Assembly (NCBI RefSeq): GCF_013822155.1
Contig: NZ_PNJW01000012.1
Coordinates: forward strand, 1 to 64,000
Reading direction: 5' to 3'
DNA length: 64,000 nt
From: Flavobacterium sp.
Lineage (GTDB): Bacteria > Bacteroidota > Bacteroidia > Flavobacteriales > Flavobacteriaceae
Shown here: positions 1-9,380 of the stretch, one piece after another
How the letters are laid out: every line of letters starts with the position of its first letter
Position numbering within the stretch: position 1 is the first letter of the stretch
The notes under the pieces: model-generated
What the model was told of the DNA's origin: nothing
The model's database searches: none
What the model saw: the letters and a program-made list of their open reading frames with translations, nothing else
Position numbers and translations under genes: made by a program

Positions 1-1
1 C

Positions 2-295
2 GAAACAGAATTCAAGCAAATGGCTGAAGTAGACGTGCCTTTGGAACAATTAGAAGAAGCTAGAGAAAATTTAATTCATCAAATCAATTCTCAAATGACA
101 GACAATGAAAAGAAATTTCTTTTATCTTTCAAAAACAAAAATCCCAATTGGAATCTACTGGAAATGGAAAATATAGACGTAATTGCTAACCTTCCTTCAG
201 TGCTCTGGAAAAGGATAAATCTTGAAAAAATGCCTGATCAAAAGCACAAAGAAGCGTATGATAAGTTGCAAAATATATTATTTCCAACACATTAA
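2..295 (+). CDS. C-terminal part of AbiEii/AbiGii-like nucleotidyltransferase toxin, truncated by left window edge
   Basis: Frame is open to base 2 (ETEFKQMAEVD...); 'NEKKFLLSFKNKNPNWNLLEM...LPSVLWKRINLEKM' resembles the AbiEii C-terminal region. Confidence 0.6.
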   Translation, partial: ETEFKQMAEVDVPLEQLEEARENLIHQINSQMTDNEKKFLLSFKNKNPNWNLLEMENIDVIANLPSVLWKRINLEKMPDQKHKEAYDKLQNILFPTH

Positions 296-365
296 TAATA
301 GATCCAGGTCTAGCATTCAAACTTACTTGCTATATCGATAAAGTTAGACTATTTGAATAATCCAA

Positions 366-3300
366 ATGATGCCATCAAGCCCAATAAATAACTTTCAACT
401 ATTCAAATCTGTTTTTGCAGGAAGAGAAGATGTGTTTGCAATTCGATGGGAAAAAGGCGGTAAGAGTGGCTATATGCCTGCCTATTTTTATGATCCATAT
501 AGGTATAAAGCTCATAAAATGAATGGAGGAACTTTTCAAAATTATGCTGATAAAGAATATTTACCTTTCACTGAAAAAGAAATTGAAAAACACCTTAACG
601 GCGAACAACATATTGGAATTTATCCTTTGCTTAAAGATAATACTTCATGGTTTATTGTGGCAGATTTTGATAAAGTCGAGTGGGTTGATGATTGCAAAAA
701 GTTTATAACTGCTTGTAATGAAAAAGGAATTTCCGCTTATTTAGAACGTTCACGTTCGGGTAAAGGCGGACATGTTTGGATATTTTTTCAACAACCGTAT
801 CCAGCTGCAAAAAGTAGAAAAATTTTCATTTCGATTTTAGTGCAAATAGGCATTTTTTCTTTATTTGACAAAAGTTCCAGTTTTGACAGAATGTTTCCAA
901 ATCAAGATTTTCTTTCTGGAAAAGGATTTGGAAATTTAATAGCACTTCCGCTCTATAAGAAATCATTTGAACAAGGAAACAGCTGTTTTATTGATGTATT
1001 TAGCCTAGAACCAATTTCAAATCAATGGCATTTTATAGAGAATATTCAAAGAATTTCGACAGTACAACTTGATGAATTATATCAAATTCATAATATACAG
1101 CAAAATATTCCAGTTTCGATTGTATCAAAAATATACAATGAAAAGCTCACAATAAAATTGGGGAATGTTGTAAAAATTAATCGCAATGCCATTTCAATCC
1201 CATTAATTAATTTTCTAAAAGAAGAATTGAATTTTCTGAATACAGAATTTTTAATAAAAAAGAAGATGGGTAAAAATACTTTTGGAACAGAGCGATATTT
1301 CAAACTGGTCGAAGAAACAGAAAACGAAGTAATCATTCCGAAGGGTTTTATTGGAAAGATAATTCGTTTTTGCAGAGATAACAAAATTGAATATGATTTC
1401 AAAGATGAAAGGAAAAAGCTAAAAGAGATTGTTTTCTTATTCAATGCACAACTACAAAAACATCAGCAATTAGTTATTGATACAATTGCAAAGAAAGATT
1501 TAGGAGTGGTTGTTGCACCGCCGGGTTCAGGAAAAACGATCATTGGTCTAAAAATTATTGCAGACAAAAAACAACCAGCATTAATTATCACACATCGAAA
1601 ACAAATTGCTGACCAATGGATGGAACGAATTGTAACTTTTCTTGGAATCCCAAAAAATGAGATTGGAAAAATTGGTCAAGGAAAAACCAAAATTGGTAAG
1701 CAAATTACTGTTGCAATGATTCAAAGTCTATCAAAAGAATTGGATAAACCTAATGAAGAAAAACTTAGGAATGCTTTTGGGACGATTATTTTGGACGAAT
1801 GCCATCACATACCAGCGGAAACATTCAGGAATACAATTTCAAAACTACAAACTTTTTATTTATATGGATTGACAGCAACTCCCTTCCGAAAATATAATGA
1901 CGGTAAATTGATTTTTATACATTTGGGTGAAGTGATCTCCGAAATAAAATCAAACGAAATAAGCAAGGCTAAAAAACCAAAAATCATTATTAGAAATACT
2001 GAACTTGAGGTGCCATTCAATTCAAAAACCGACAAATTTGAAACGTTATCAAAAATACTAGTTCACGATTCTACTAGGAACAAAACAATTCATGAAGATG
2101 TCATTAATGAATTGAAATCAGACAAAAAAGTAATTATAATTACTGAACGCAAAGAACATATTGACTCACTTTATCAATATTTAAAACAGTCTTATGAAGT
2201 AGTTACCTTGAGTGGAGAAGATTCTGAGAGCAGTAAAAACTCTAAATGGAAATTATTAAAAGAAGGAAGCTATCAAGTAGTCATAACCACTGGACAATTC
2301 TTTGGCGAAGGAACCGATTTACAAGATGCCAATTGTCTTTTTCTAATTTATCCATTTTCTTTTGAAGGAAAACTGATTCAATACATTGGCAGAGTGCAAC
2401 GTTCAGAAATAACGCCAACTATTTATGATTATCGTGATATCAAGATTGATTATTTGAATAAAATGTTTCTGAAAAGAAATGTCTATTACAGAAAAATTGA
2501 CGAACAGGCAACTTTGTTTGATGAACCTCAAGAGGAAATTAGTGTTCCAAAAAACAATTTTAGTATCCATAAAAAAGTAAAGATTCCATTTGAAAAATTG
2601 GAATTTCGTTACGGAAGTATCTCTTTTAAATATGAAGTTTCAGAAATGAAAACCGAGCTTGAATTTGATATTGAAAATTTTGAAATAAGACCCGAATTTG
2701 AAGTTTTAAAAGCTTATTTCTCCAAAACACTCAAAATAAAAAACATCACAGTTACTATTATCGCTGAATTCGAAGAAGGAAAACTAATTTCGCAATTGGC
2801 TTTATCCAATGAGATAAAAAAGATAACTAGAGAATTGATTGAAAGCGTAAAATTCACCTTTATAACCAAGGCTTTCTTGGCAAAATCAAATGCAATTGGC
2901 AAAGAAAATTTACTAGATATAAATCAATTGCAAAATGAAAATAATGTCAAATTATATGATTCGGGAGATGAATTATTAAATGATTTTTTACAGAATCAAA
3001 ATTACAAACACCAAAAGCATTTACAATATTTAGCTGAACATCACGAAAGAACTATTCTTAAAATTCGATTTGTATTGAATCCATTTTCATTTGTTTTTCT
3101 TCTAGCAGGAAAAACAGGATTTCATATTGTTTTAGAAACCTTAAATACGGAAGAAGCAACCTATATTTGGCATTTTGATAATGACAAAAAATCACTTCCT
3201 GAAAAATTAAAAAAAGTGGATAGCTCGCTAAATACCATTAGAAATGACGGAAGACAATCTTTCACAGAAAATCCTCCCGATAATTTCAGTAGAATACTTC

Positions 3301-3368
3301 ACGATTATTCACCTGAGAGAAAAGGTTTTGTAATTTGGAAAGATTTACTAGAGGAAAGAATTACTTGA
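366..3368 (+). CDS. TOTE conflict-system-type primase-helicase (N-terminal AEP-like primase domain + SF2 DEAD/DEAH helicase)
   Basis: 1000 aa; N-term 'LFKSVFAGREDVFAIRWE...IGIYPLLKDNTSWFIVADFDK...LERSRSGKGGHVWIFF'; Walker A APPGSGKT, DECHH box, helicase C motifs. Confidence 0.8.
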   Translation: MMPSSPINNFQLFKSVFAGREDVFAIRWEKGGKSGYMPAYFYDPYRYKAHKMNGGTFQNYADKEYLPFTEKEIEKHLNGEQHIGIYPLLKDNTSWFIVADFDKVEWVDDCKKFITACNEKGISAYLERSRSGKGGHVWIFFQQPYPAAKSRKIFISILVQIGIFSLFDKSSSFDRMFPNQDFLSGKGFGNLIALPLYKKSFEQGNSCFIDVFSLEPISNQWHFIENIQRISTVQLDELYQIHNIQQNIPVSIVSKIYNEKLTIKLGNVVKINRNAISIPLINFLKEELNFLNTEFLIKKKMGKNTFGTERYFKLVEETENEVIIPKGFIGKIIRFCRDNKIEYDFKDERKKLKEIVFLFNAQLQKHQQLVIDTIAKKDLGVVVAPPGSGKTIIGLKIIADKKQPALIITHRKQIADQWMERIVTFLGIPKNEIGKIGQGKTKIGKQITVAMIQSLSKELDKPNEEKLRNAFGTIILDECHHIPAETFRNTISKLQTFYLYGLTATPFRKYNDGKLIFIHLGEVISEIKSNEISKAKKPKIIIRNTELEVPFNSKTDKFETLSKILVHDSTRNKTIHEDVINELKSDKKVIIITERKEHIDSLYQYLKQSYEVVTLSGEDSESSKNSKWKLLKEGSYQVVITTGQFFGEGTDLQDANCLFLIYPFSFEGKLIQYIGRVQRSEITPTIYDYRDIKIDYLNKMFLKRNVYYRKIDEQATLFDEPQEEISVPKNNFSIHKKVKIPFEKLEFRYGSISFKYEVSEMKTELEFDIENFEIRPEFEVLKAYFSKTLKIKNITVTIIAEFEEGKLISQLALSNEIKKITRELIESVKFTFITKAFLAKSNAIGKENLLDINQLQNENNVKLYDSGDELLNDFLQNQNYKHQKHLQYLAEHHERTILKIRFVLNPFSFVFLLAGKTGFHIVLETLNTEEATYIWHFDNDKKSLPEKLKKVDSSLNTIRNDGRQSFTENPPDNFSRILHDYSPERKGFVIWKDLLEERIT

Positions 3369-3559
3369 TTAGGAAATAAAACGAATAATTATAACATTTT
3401 TCAAGGTATTCGCATTATCCTATATCTCATTTATCTGCATAAAAATTGCTCCTTTTCCAAGTATTCGTAACATCGATGCTACTGTTTGCTTCTTAGCCCG
3501 AATAGAGCTCAGTCGAAGTACTAATTTAATTTCTAATTACAATAGTGCTTTTCGTTTAG

Positions 3560-5056
3560 TGGTAGTATACAGTTTGAGTCCTCCGTTCCCCACCGCTTCC
3601 CACCGCATAAAAGTTTTTGTATGCCCCGGAACGACCCTGCCAAATAAGAAAAAGTATCGAAGGGGCAACAAAAACTTTTCCCAAAGCTTCTTTACATAAT
3701 GTGGCATTATAGGGCATTAAAAAGAGTGAATAATTTTTTTGGTTTTTTCAATGCCCTATAATAACATTATGTAAAAAAGCCGCTCACCCCACGCTCGAAA
3801 GCCCCGCTCCAGCCACACATTTTTTTCGCTTACAGCCTGGATTGTCATCCTGAGCCTGCCGAAGGACAGCTTCAAAAAACACGTGGCTTCGCGGGGCTTA
3901 CATCGTGTTTTCATAAGAACATTTATCCTTTGCTAAAAAGCCTTATTTCATAGGAAATTCTATCATTGGTCTTTATCAGCTAACCGCTTAAATCGGTAGT
4001 ATTTGCATTATATTTTGAAGTTGCCATCCATCTCCGAATCTCGTATGTTTGAATCCATTTTTCAAAACACATCTAGGCAACATCAAAATATAAAATCATC
4101 CGCAAGAGTATCGTTTTTATTTGCTCACAGAAGTAGTGGTAATTGCTTAAAGGTTTGCTGATGCCACAATACTTTAAACAACTTTTAAACTCATAAACCC
4201 TTAAACTCTTAAACAACTTCATGACATCAGCAAACCTTACAAGCAATCAGAAAATAAAGTACTAAGCAAATAAAAACGATACCCTTGCTCTTCCTCCGAA
4301 ACACATTCTTCGTTATACTTGAAAAAAGCGGAAGTATTTGCATTGTTTTTTGAAGGTGCCACCCATCTCCGCAGCCACTGAGCACTAATAACTGTCCACT
4401 GAACACTTTCAGGCACCCTCAAAAATCAAACAGTGCAGCAAGAGTTTAAAATTTTGGTGCCGGATAAAAAGCATGTCTATTGATTTTAGTTTTTTTATCC
4501 GTCCCCAAAATTTAAAACCCTTGCAAGACGACCCCAACTCCGATTCAAAAGATAAAGTCTCCGAAAGAAAATAAACTGCTCGCTTGTAAAAAAAGCGGAA
4601 GTATTTGAATTGCTTTTTGAAGGTGCCACCCATCTCCGTACCAACTGAACACTATTTTCTGACCACTGAACACTTTCAGGCACCCTCAAAAATCAAAACG
4701 TCAGTAAGAGTTTCAAATTTCGGTTCTGGATAAAAAGCAAGTCTTTTTTATTTCGTTTTTTTTATCCAGCCCCAAAATTTGAAACCCTTACATCAAAACC
4801 CCGTCTCCGATTGAAAAAAAATCGCATTCCATCGCAAAAGTGTGCTTGAGATTCAAAAAAAATAAAATAAAAAAAAGGTAGCAAAGTTAAGTTCCGGGTT
4901 ATCAAAAAAGCAAGTTCAAGCCCTCCGGGTTTTTTAAAAAATCTCCACCACCCATACATTTTCATAAAAACCACCCATCAACCCACAAAATCCGACTTCC
5001 ATAGGACGTATCGGGGTGGTAGTATTTTTTAAAAAAAACTTGCTTTTTTGAAACCC
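3560..5056. repeat. Non-coding array of about ten long imperfect inverted repeats (hairpins), including a composite two-hairpin unit repeated three times
   Basis: Arms read by eye: 3605-3626/3662-3681, 3691-3718/3750-3775, 3799-3816/3883-3899, 4009-4027/4076-4093, 4100-4124/4264-4289 (nested 4142-4163/4224-4248), 4346-4360/4412-4426, 4437-4470/4491-4524, 4613-4627/4679-4693, 4704-4737/4756-4791, 4896-4916/5037-5055. Confidence 0.85.
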
Positions 5057-5155
5057 TCCACTTGACGTCAGTGCTTTCTTTTTTTTCTTTTTTTTCTTTT
5101 GAAAAAATTTTATGGGGGTTGTGTGCCTTATTCAGAAATCTTTAAACGCCAGGAT

Positions 5156-5578
5156 ATGATTAATTTTAAATTGAAACACCACAAAAGCGGAATGAGTTAC
5201 TCAAAACCTCATTTTTTCATCCTTAACAAAGGATTAAACACCGGAAAACCTTTGTCCGAACCCTGTCCAAACTGTTTTGTGATACAATTCGGCAGCACTG
5301 AAGACTCCGAAAACATGGAATCCATCTGTAAAAGCCTATGGAGAGTGAAGTTCTGGCACCAATTTTTAATAGGTTCCGTCATTCCCTACATAAGAATCAA
5401 CGATTTTTCCAAAAACCTCACCCAAAAATCCAATGAAATGATGCTCGACTTCGAGCTTCACAAGAAAAACATTGCAGCCCTCAAACTCCTAGAGCAAAAA
5501 GAAAAGCAATTTCACGACAACATCAACCTCATAAACGATATGCGTCGAGTAATCTTGTACCGCTACTGCAAACGTTAA
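5156..5578 (+). CDS. DUF6943-like hypothetical protein
   Basis: ATG at 5156: MINFKLKHHKSGMSYSKPHFFILNKGLNTGKPLSEPCPNCFVIQF...; family name from memory only; the track start at 5099 is less likely. Confidence 0.6.
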   Translation: MINFKLKHHKSGMSYSKPHFFILNKGLNTGKPLSEPCPNCFVIQFGSTEDSENMESICKSLWRVKFWHQFLIGSVIPYIRINDFSKNLTQKSNEMMLDFELHKKNIAALKLLEQKEKQFHDNINLINDMRRVILYRYCKR

Positions 5579-5717
5579 TTAAAAACTGGTCCACTCGGAC
5601 TAGTTTTTTTTGCACCTTAAACGCTACATATTGACTACATAAAAGCAATATAAATGCTCCTCTTAAATAAATCGAAGAAAAGCAAAGCATTTGACATGTA
5701 TTGACTGCTAAAAACAA

Positions 5718-5745
5718 AAAAAGCTCCGAAATTCGGAGCTTTAAA
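5718..5745. terminator. Rho-independent-like hairpin aaagctccgaaattcggagcttt
   Basis: Perfect stem with A/T tracts, downstream of the minus-strand gene ending at 5764. Confidence 0.65.
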
Positions 5746-5763
5746 ATGGATTTTTTAGGGTTT

Positions 5764-6006
5764 TTATTCCTTTGGTTCCGGAGTTTCTTCAGATTTCACA
5801 GCCGTTTGTGAAACTACTGAAATAATACTTCCGCCCAGGATTAAATATCCGGCTGCCGAAACCAATCCAACCGGTAAAGCTACCGGAGAAGCAAGAACTA
5901 CTCCGCCCACAGATGCCATTGCAATGCCAACAGTACGAAGAATTCTAAACCATTTTGGGGTTGGAGCCAATGCTCTTTCTACTACGTTCAAATTATTGTT
6001 TTTCAT
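5764..6006 (-). CDS. Small membrane protein (two hydrophobic segments)
   Basis: 80 aa; VGIAMASVGGVVLASPVALPVGLVSAAGYLILGGSIISVV; overlaps the next gene's end. Confidence 0.65.
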   Translation of the reverse strand: MKNNNLNVVERALAPTPKWFRILRTVGIAMASVGGVVLASPVALPVGLVSAAGYLILGGSIISVVSQTAVKSEETPEPKE

Positions 6007-6259
6007 AATCTTGATTTTTAAATAGTGTTAATTCAATTTTTGATACTCGTTTTTCTAAAAATTCTACTTTTTGGTTCAGTAAGTCATTACCACTTTTGAA
6101 CTCCGTTTTGATGATTAAAGCCATCGTTTTTACCTCTACCAAATCTTTCTCCATGCTCTTGAAATCAGTGTGTAATTGCTTGATAAAATAAGCCACAATC
6201 GAAAGTAACAAGGTTATGAGTGTTCCAAAAAGTGTTGCGATGATGTTTATATTATCCAT
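5993..6259 (-). CDS. Small protein with one N-terminal TM segment and coiled coil; holin/XhlA-like by architecture
   Basis: 88 aa; IIATLFGTLITLLLSIVAYFI then charged heptad-like region. Confidence 0.6.
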   Translation of the reverse strand: MDNINIIATLFGTLITLLLSIVAYFIKQLHTDFKSMEKDLVEVKTMALIIKTEFKSGNDLLNQKVEFLEKRVSKIELTLFKNQDYEKQ

Positions 6260-6271
6260 GATTAGGACTTT

Positions 6272-6616
6272 TTAGAATTGAAAATTGTTTTCAATGGTTA
6301 ACTTATTATTTTCAATCTTAGCCAATGCAACTAACTTCGGATAGATCATTTTGTAAGCTGCAATACTTTGAGTGACTTGGTAATTTCCATCAAGAAATTG
6401 GAAACCAAAACCACAAAGAGGACACCCGGCAGTATCTTTAATGGTATTACCAACATGGATGTACACAAAATTGAAGTTTGGTAAACCAACAATTTCAATC
6501 ATTCCTTCGTGAAGCTTTGTAAATACTCTTTTATAGTCTACATTTTTTGCTCCGTGAGTGTTCAGTTTCAAACCAAAAACACCCGTTGGAATGGCTGTCT
6601 GTGAGGGTATTTTCAC
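6272..6616 (-). CDS. DUF5675-like protein
   Basis: 'TAIPTGVFGLKLNTHG...VGLPNFNFVYIHVGNTIKDTAGCPLCGFGF' matches the remembered DUF5675 pattern (IHxGNT..DT.GC). Confidence 0.65.
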   Translation of the reverse strand: MKIPSQTAIPTGVFGLKLNTHGAKNVDYKRVFTKLHEGMIEIVGLPNFNFVYIHVGNTIKDTAGCPLCGFGFQFLDGNYQVTQSIAAYKMIYPKLVALAKIENNKLTIENNFQF

Positions 6617-6750
6617 TTCTCGTATTTTATCCTCTAACAGATATCATTGAAATATTCCGTTGATATACAATTGGCTCAATGTGCTTTCTTTGCCCTGGGC
6701 TACTCTTATTATTTTGCTTTCCATTGTTTTGATTGATTTGAGATTAATTA

Positions 6751-6785
6751 AAAAATCCCTCACTTTTGATGAGGGATTTTTGGAA
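6751..6785. terminator. Rho-independent-like hairpin aaaaatccctcacttttgatgagggattttt
   Basis: Stem flanked by A/T tracts, downstream of the minus-strand gene ending at 6793. Confidence 0.7.
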
Positions 6786-6792
6786 GGTTTTT

Positions 6793-7596
6793 CTAAAAAG
6801 CATCCTCTACTTTTAAGCAGTTACCACTTGCAAACAAGTAGTAATTTCCACCAACTTGTTGGTAGAACTCAATTCCAATACATTGCAACACGGTTGTGTT
6901 TGCAGTTGGAATAGCTCCGTTTGGCAGAGTTGCAGTAATAGTTGTCAATGGAACCGGAGCGAACAAATCAAGGTAACCACTATATTGAATATCGTTTACC
7001 TCATTCAATTCTGCATCCATTGGATCATAAGTGTTTGTGGTAGCATTGTACTCAAAATCACTTACCACTGATAACGAATGAATCAAACGGAAATGTGTTG
7101 CTCCGGATGGTGCATTTACCAAATTCAATGGATTGAATCCAGGAACAACAAAATCTCCTGTTTCTCTGTCAACTTCATGAGTTACGGAGTAGGGGGCATT
7201 GAAAATCCCATTGAAAGAAGTGTTTTTGTCAAACTCAAATCCTTTCAAATAACTACGTTGAGTAGTGATTTCAATTTTACGGTAACCTCTGGCTTCCGTT
7301 TGATCTTCCAGGTTGATTTTCTTCATAATTGAAGTTAATCTTCCGGTAACTTGGCTATCCGCCATTTGTTTCATTACTTGAGACAATCCTGTTCGAACTG
7401 ATTTCCCGGCTTTGGCACAAGCACCAAATTCGTTCATGTTCTCACGTGTTCTCTCAAATTCTGGTGCTGATAATACTTGATCACCAGTTGGTCCGCCTAC
7501 CATGCCTGCAAAGTAGCCTTCCTGTCCTTTAATTTTAAAGTGTCGAACATCACCAAGAGTTCCGATGTACTTTAAATTGCCTTTCTGTCTTGCCAT
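6793..7596 (-). CDS. Conserved hypothetical protein (MARQKGNLKYIGTLGDVRHFKIKGQEGYFAGMVGG...)
   Basis: ATG at 7596 is the plausible start (267 aa); the longer 329-aa track ORF uses a non-homologous-looking upstream extension overlapping the opposite gene. Confidence 0.7.
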   Translation of the reverse strand: MARQKGNLKYIGTLGDVRHFKIKGQEGYFAGMVGGPTGDQVLSAPEFERTRENMNEFGACAKAGKSVRTGLSQVMKQMADSQVTGRLTSIMKKINLEDQTEARGYRKIEITTQRSYLKGFEFDKNTSFNGIFNAPYSVTHEVDRETGDFVVPGFNPLNLVNAPSGATHFRLIHSLSVVSDFEYNATTNTYDPMDAELNEVNDIQYSGYLDLFAPVPLTTITATLPNGAIPTANTTVLQCIGIEFYQQVGGNYYLFASGNCLKVEDAF

Positions 7597-7693
7597 TTTT
7601 TTAAGTTTTAATGGGTTAATAAATAGATTAAATTGATAAGACAAATTTCTATCATTATCTTTGAATATCAACAACTTAAAATATTGAAAATCA

Positions 7694-8185
7694 ATGCAAT
7701 ACGAAGCAAAAGCACCGTTTATAGTGGAAACCCATTGGCAAATTGAAGAAGTGCTTGATGGAGATAGCATAATCATTTGCAATCAATTCACTCAATTGAA
7801 AAAAGAAATCCGACTGTATGGTTTAGATGCACCGGAAGTAAAGATTAATCGAAAGATGATGGAAGACGAAGAGAAAAGCAGTTTACCGGCTGAATTACTG
7901 CTCCAATTTGGTTTACAGTCCTTGCAGTTCGTTTTGTCGGTTGCACCGCCTAAAACGACTGTAACCATCATTACAGAACAGGAGAATTATTATGACTATT
8001 GGAACAGGCAATTAGGCTATGTAATTCTTCCAGGAGGCGAATGTTTAAATGACTTACTATTGATCAATGGGTATGCAAAAGCAACACATCAATATTTTTG
8101 TAGTAAATTAGCACACTATCAAATATTAAATCGTGAAGCTCAGCTCAATGAATTAGGTATTTATAGTCAAGTAAAAAGGTTCTGA
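7694..8185 (+). CDS. Thermonuclease (SNase-like) family protein
   Basis: 'EEVLDGDSIII...IRLYGLDAPEVK...GYVILPGGECLNDLLLINGYAKA...' SNase fold motifs. Confidence 0.75.
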   Translation: MQYEAKAPFIVETHWQIEEVLDGDSIIICNQFTQLKKEIRLYGLDAPEVKINRKMMEDEEKSSLPAELLLQFGLQSLQFVLSVAPPKTTVTIITEQENYYDYWNRQLGYVILPGGECLNDLLLINGYAKATHQYFCSKLAHYQILNREAQLNELGIYSQVKRF

Positions 8186-8312
8186 TTTGTTGTACTTATG
8201 TTGTACCTAGTGAACCCAAAAGAGTAACAATATCAATAAATACAAACCCTAACAGGCGTAAGGAGTATATATACAAGTTAGCAGTCATTGTTAGACGAAA
8301 CGCAAAATTAAG

Positions 8313-8801
8313 ATGACAAACAATAAACTTGACATAAAACTTAGACCAACAGAATTAGCGGACTTGAATATTTTATTTGAATTTCAACTTGACAGTGAAG
8401 GTGGATACTTAGCTGCATTTATGCCTAAAAATCACACAGACAAATCTGTTTATATCAATAAATACACAAAATTGTTGAGCGACCCAACCGTAAACAATCA
8501 GACAATTATCGTTGACAAGATTATCGTTGGAAGTGTTGCAAAGTTTGTTTTGGAAGGCGATGCGGAAATTACTTATTGGTTGGATAGAAAATTTTGGGGA
8601 CAGGGAATTGCAACAAAAGCATTAAAAATATTTCTTAACCTTGAAACAACAAGACCAATTTTTGGGCGAGTTGCGTTTGATAATTTTGGTTCGCAGAAAG
8701 TTTTAGAAAAATGTGGTTTTGTCAAAATCGGTTCTGACTATGGTTTTGCAAACGCAAGACAGACAGAAATAGAAGAATTTATTTATAAACTTGACATATG
8801 A
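8313..8801 (+). CDS. GNAT family N-acetyltransferase
   Basis: 'LRPTELADLNILFEF...ITYWLDRKFWGQGIATKAL...VAFDNFGSQKVLEKCGFVKIG'. Confidence 0.9.
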   Translation: MTNNKLDIKLRPTELADLNILFEFQLDSEGGYLAAFMPKNHTDKSVYINKYTKLLSDPTVNNQTIIVDKIIVGSVAKFVLEGDAEITYWLDRKFWGQGIATKALKIFLNLETTRPIFGRVAFDNFGSQKVLEKCGFVKIGSDYGFANARQTEIEEFIYKLDI

Positions 8802-9223
8802 ACCTACAAGAACAAATTAAAAAATATATTGACAGCCTACCTGAACCAAAACAGGCTGACATTGAATCCTTGCACGAAAGGATACTTCTATTAATGCCAA
8901 AATGTAAGTTTTGGTTCTTAGACGGCAAGGACGAGAAAGGAAAAATTGTTTCTAATCCTAATGTAGGGTATGGACTTCAAACCATAAAATATGCTGACGG
9001 AAAGACTAAAGAGTTTTATCAAATTGGCATCAGTGCCAACACAAAAGGAATTTCAGTTTATATAATGGGTCTTGAAGACAAAAAGTATTTGCCTGACACT
9101 TATGGAAAAGCAATAGGCAAGGCAAGTGTAACGGGCTATTGCATTAATTTCAAAACGCTAAAAGACATAAATATTGACATACTTGAAACAGCGATACGAG
9201 ACGGAGTTAAACAGACGGCGTAA
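8798..9223 (+). CDS. DUF1801-domain protein
   Basis: 'QIKKYIDSLPEPKQADIESLHERIL...GKASVTGYCINFKTLKDIN'; 4-nt overlap with upstream gene. Confidence 0.75.
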   Translation: MNLQEQIKKYIDSLPEPKQADIESLHERILLLMPKCKFWFLDGKDEKGKIVSNPNVGYGLQTIKYADGKTKEFYQIGISANTKGISVYIMGLEDKKYLPDTYGKAIGKASVTGYCINFKTLKDINIDILETAIRDGVKQTA

Positions 9224-9248
9224 TGATAGAAAACAAAGAACAACGAAC

Positions 9249-9378
9249 CGCTAACAGCAGTAACCGTTGCACAACTCTGAAAAAAAATATCCCTAAGCTT
9301 CGGAATTAAAATAAAAAAAACAACCTCGTTTGTCCCGAAGTTTCGGGATTCTAATAGAGGTTTGTTTTTTAGTGTTGT
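9249..9378. repeat. Intergenic repeat copy A
   Basis: Similar to 14701-14820 and, in its first part, 10443-10500: 'gctaacagcagtaaccgttgcacaactctgaaaaaaaatatccctaagcttcgg...cccgaagtttcggg'. Confidence 0.7.
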
Positions 9379-9380
9379 GA

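Noticed and set aside
3841-3880. 'gtcatcctgagcctgccgaaggac' as a system-specific element
   Set aside because: Resembles a common dispersed repeat in Bacteroidota genomes; possibly incidental to the array.
4237-4974. Minus-strand ORFs of 61-74 aa with near-identical N-termini (MRVPESVQW...RRWVAPSK)
   Set aside because: They are translations of the repeated hairpin units; similarity is explained by the DNA repeat and there is no coding signal beyond it.
3560-5056. CRISPR array
   Set aside because: No constant direct repeat with regular unique spacers; the structure is inverted repeats of varying sequence, and no cas genes are seen.
6793-7782. 329-aa version of the orphan protein
   Set aside because: The extra N-terminal 62 aa overlap the opposite-strand SNase gene; ATG at 7596 with the signature MARQKG start is more plausible.
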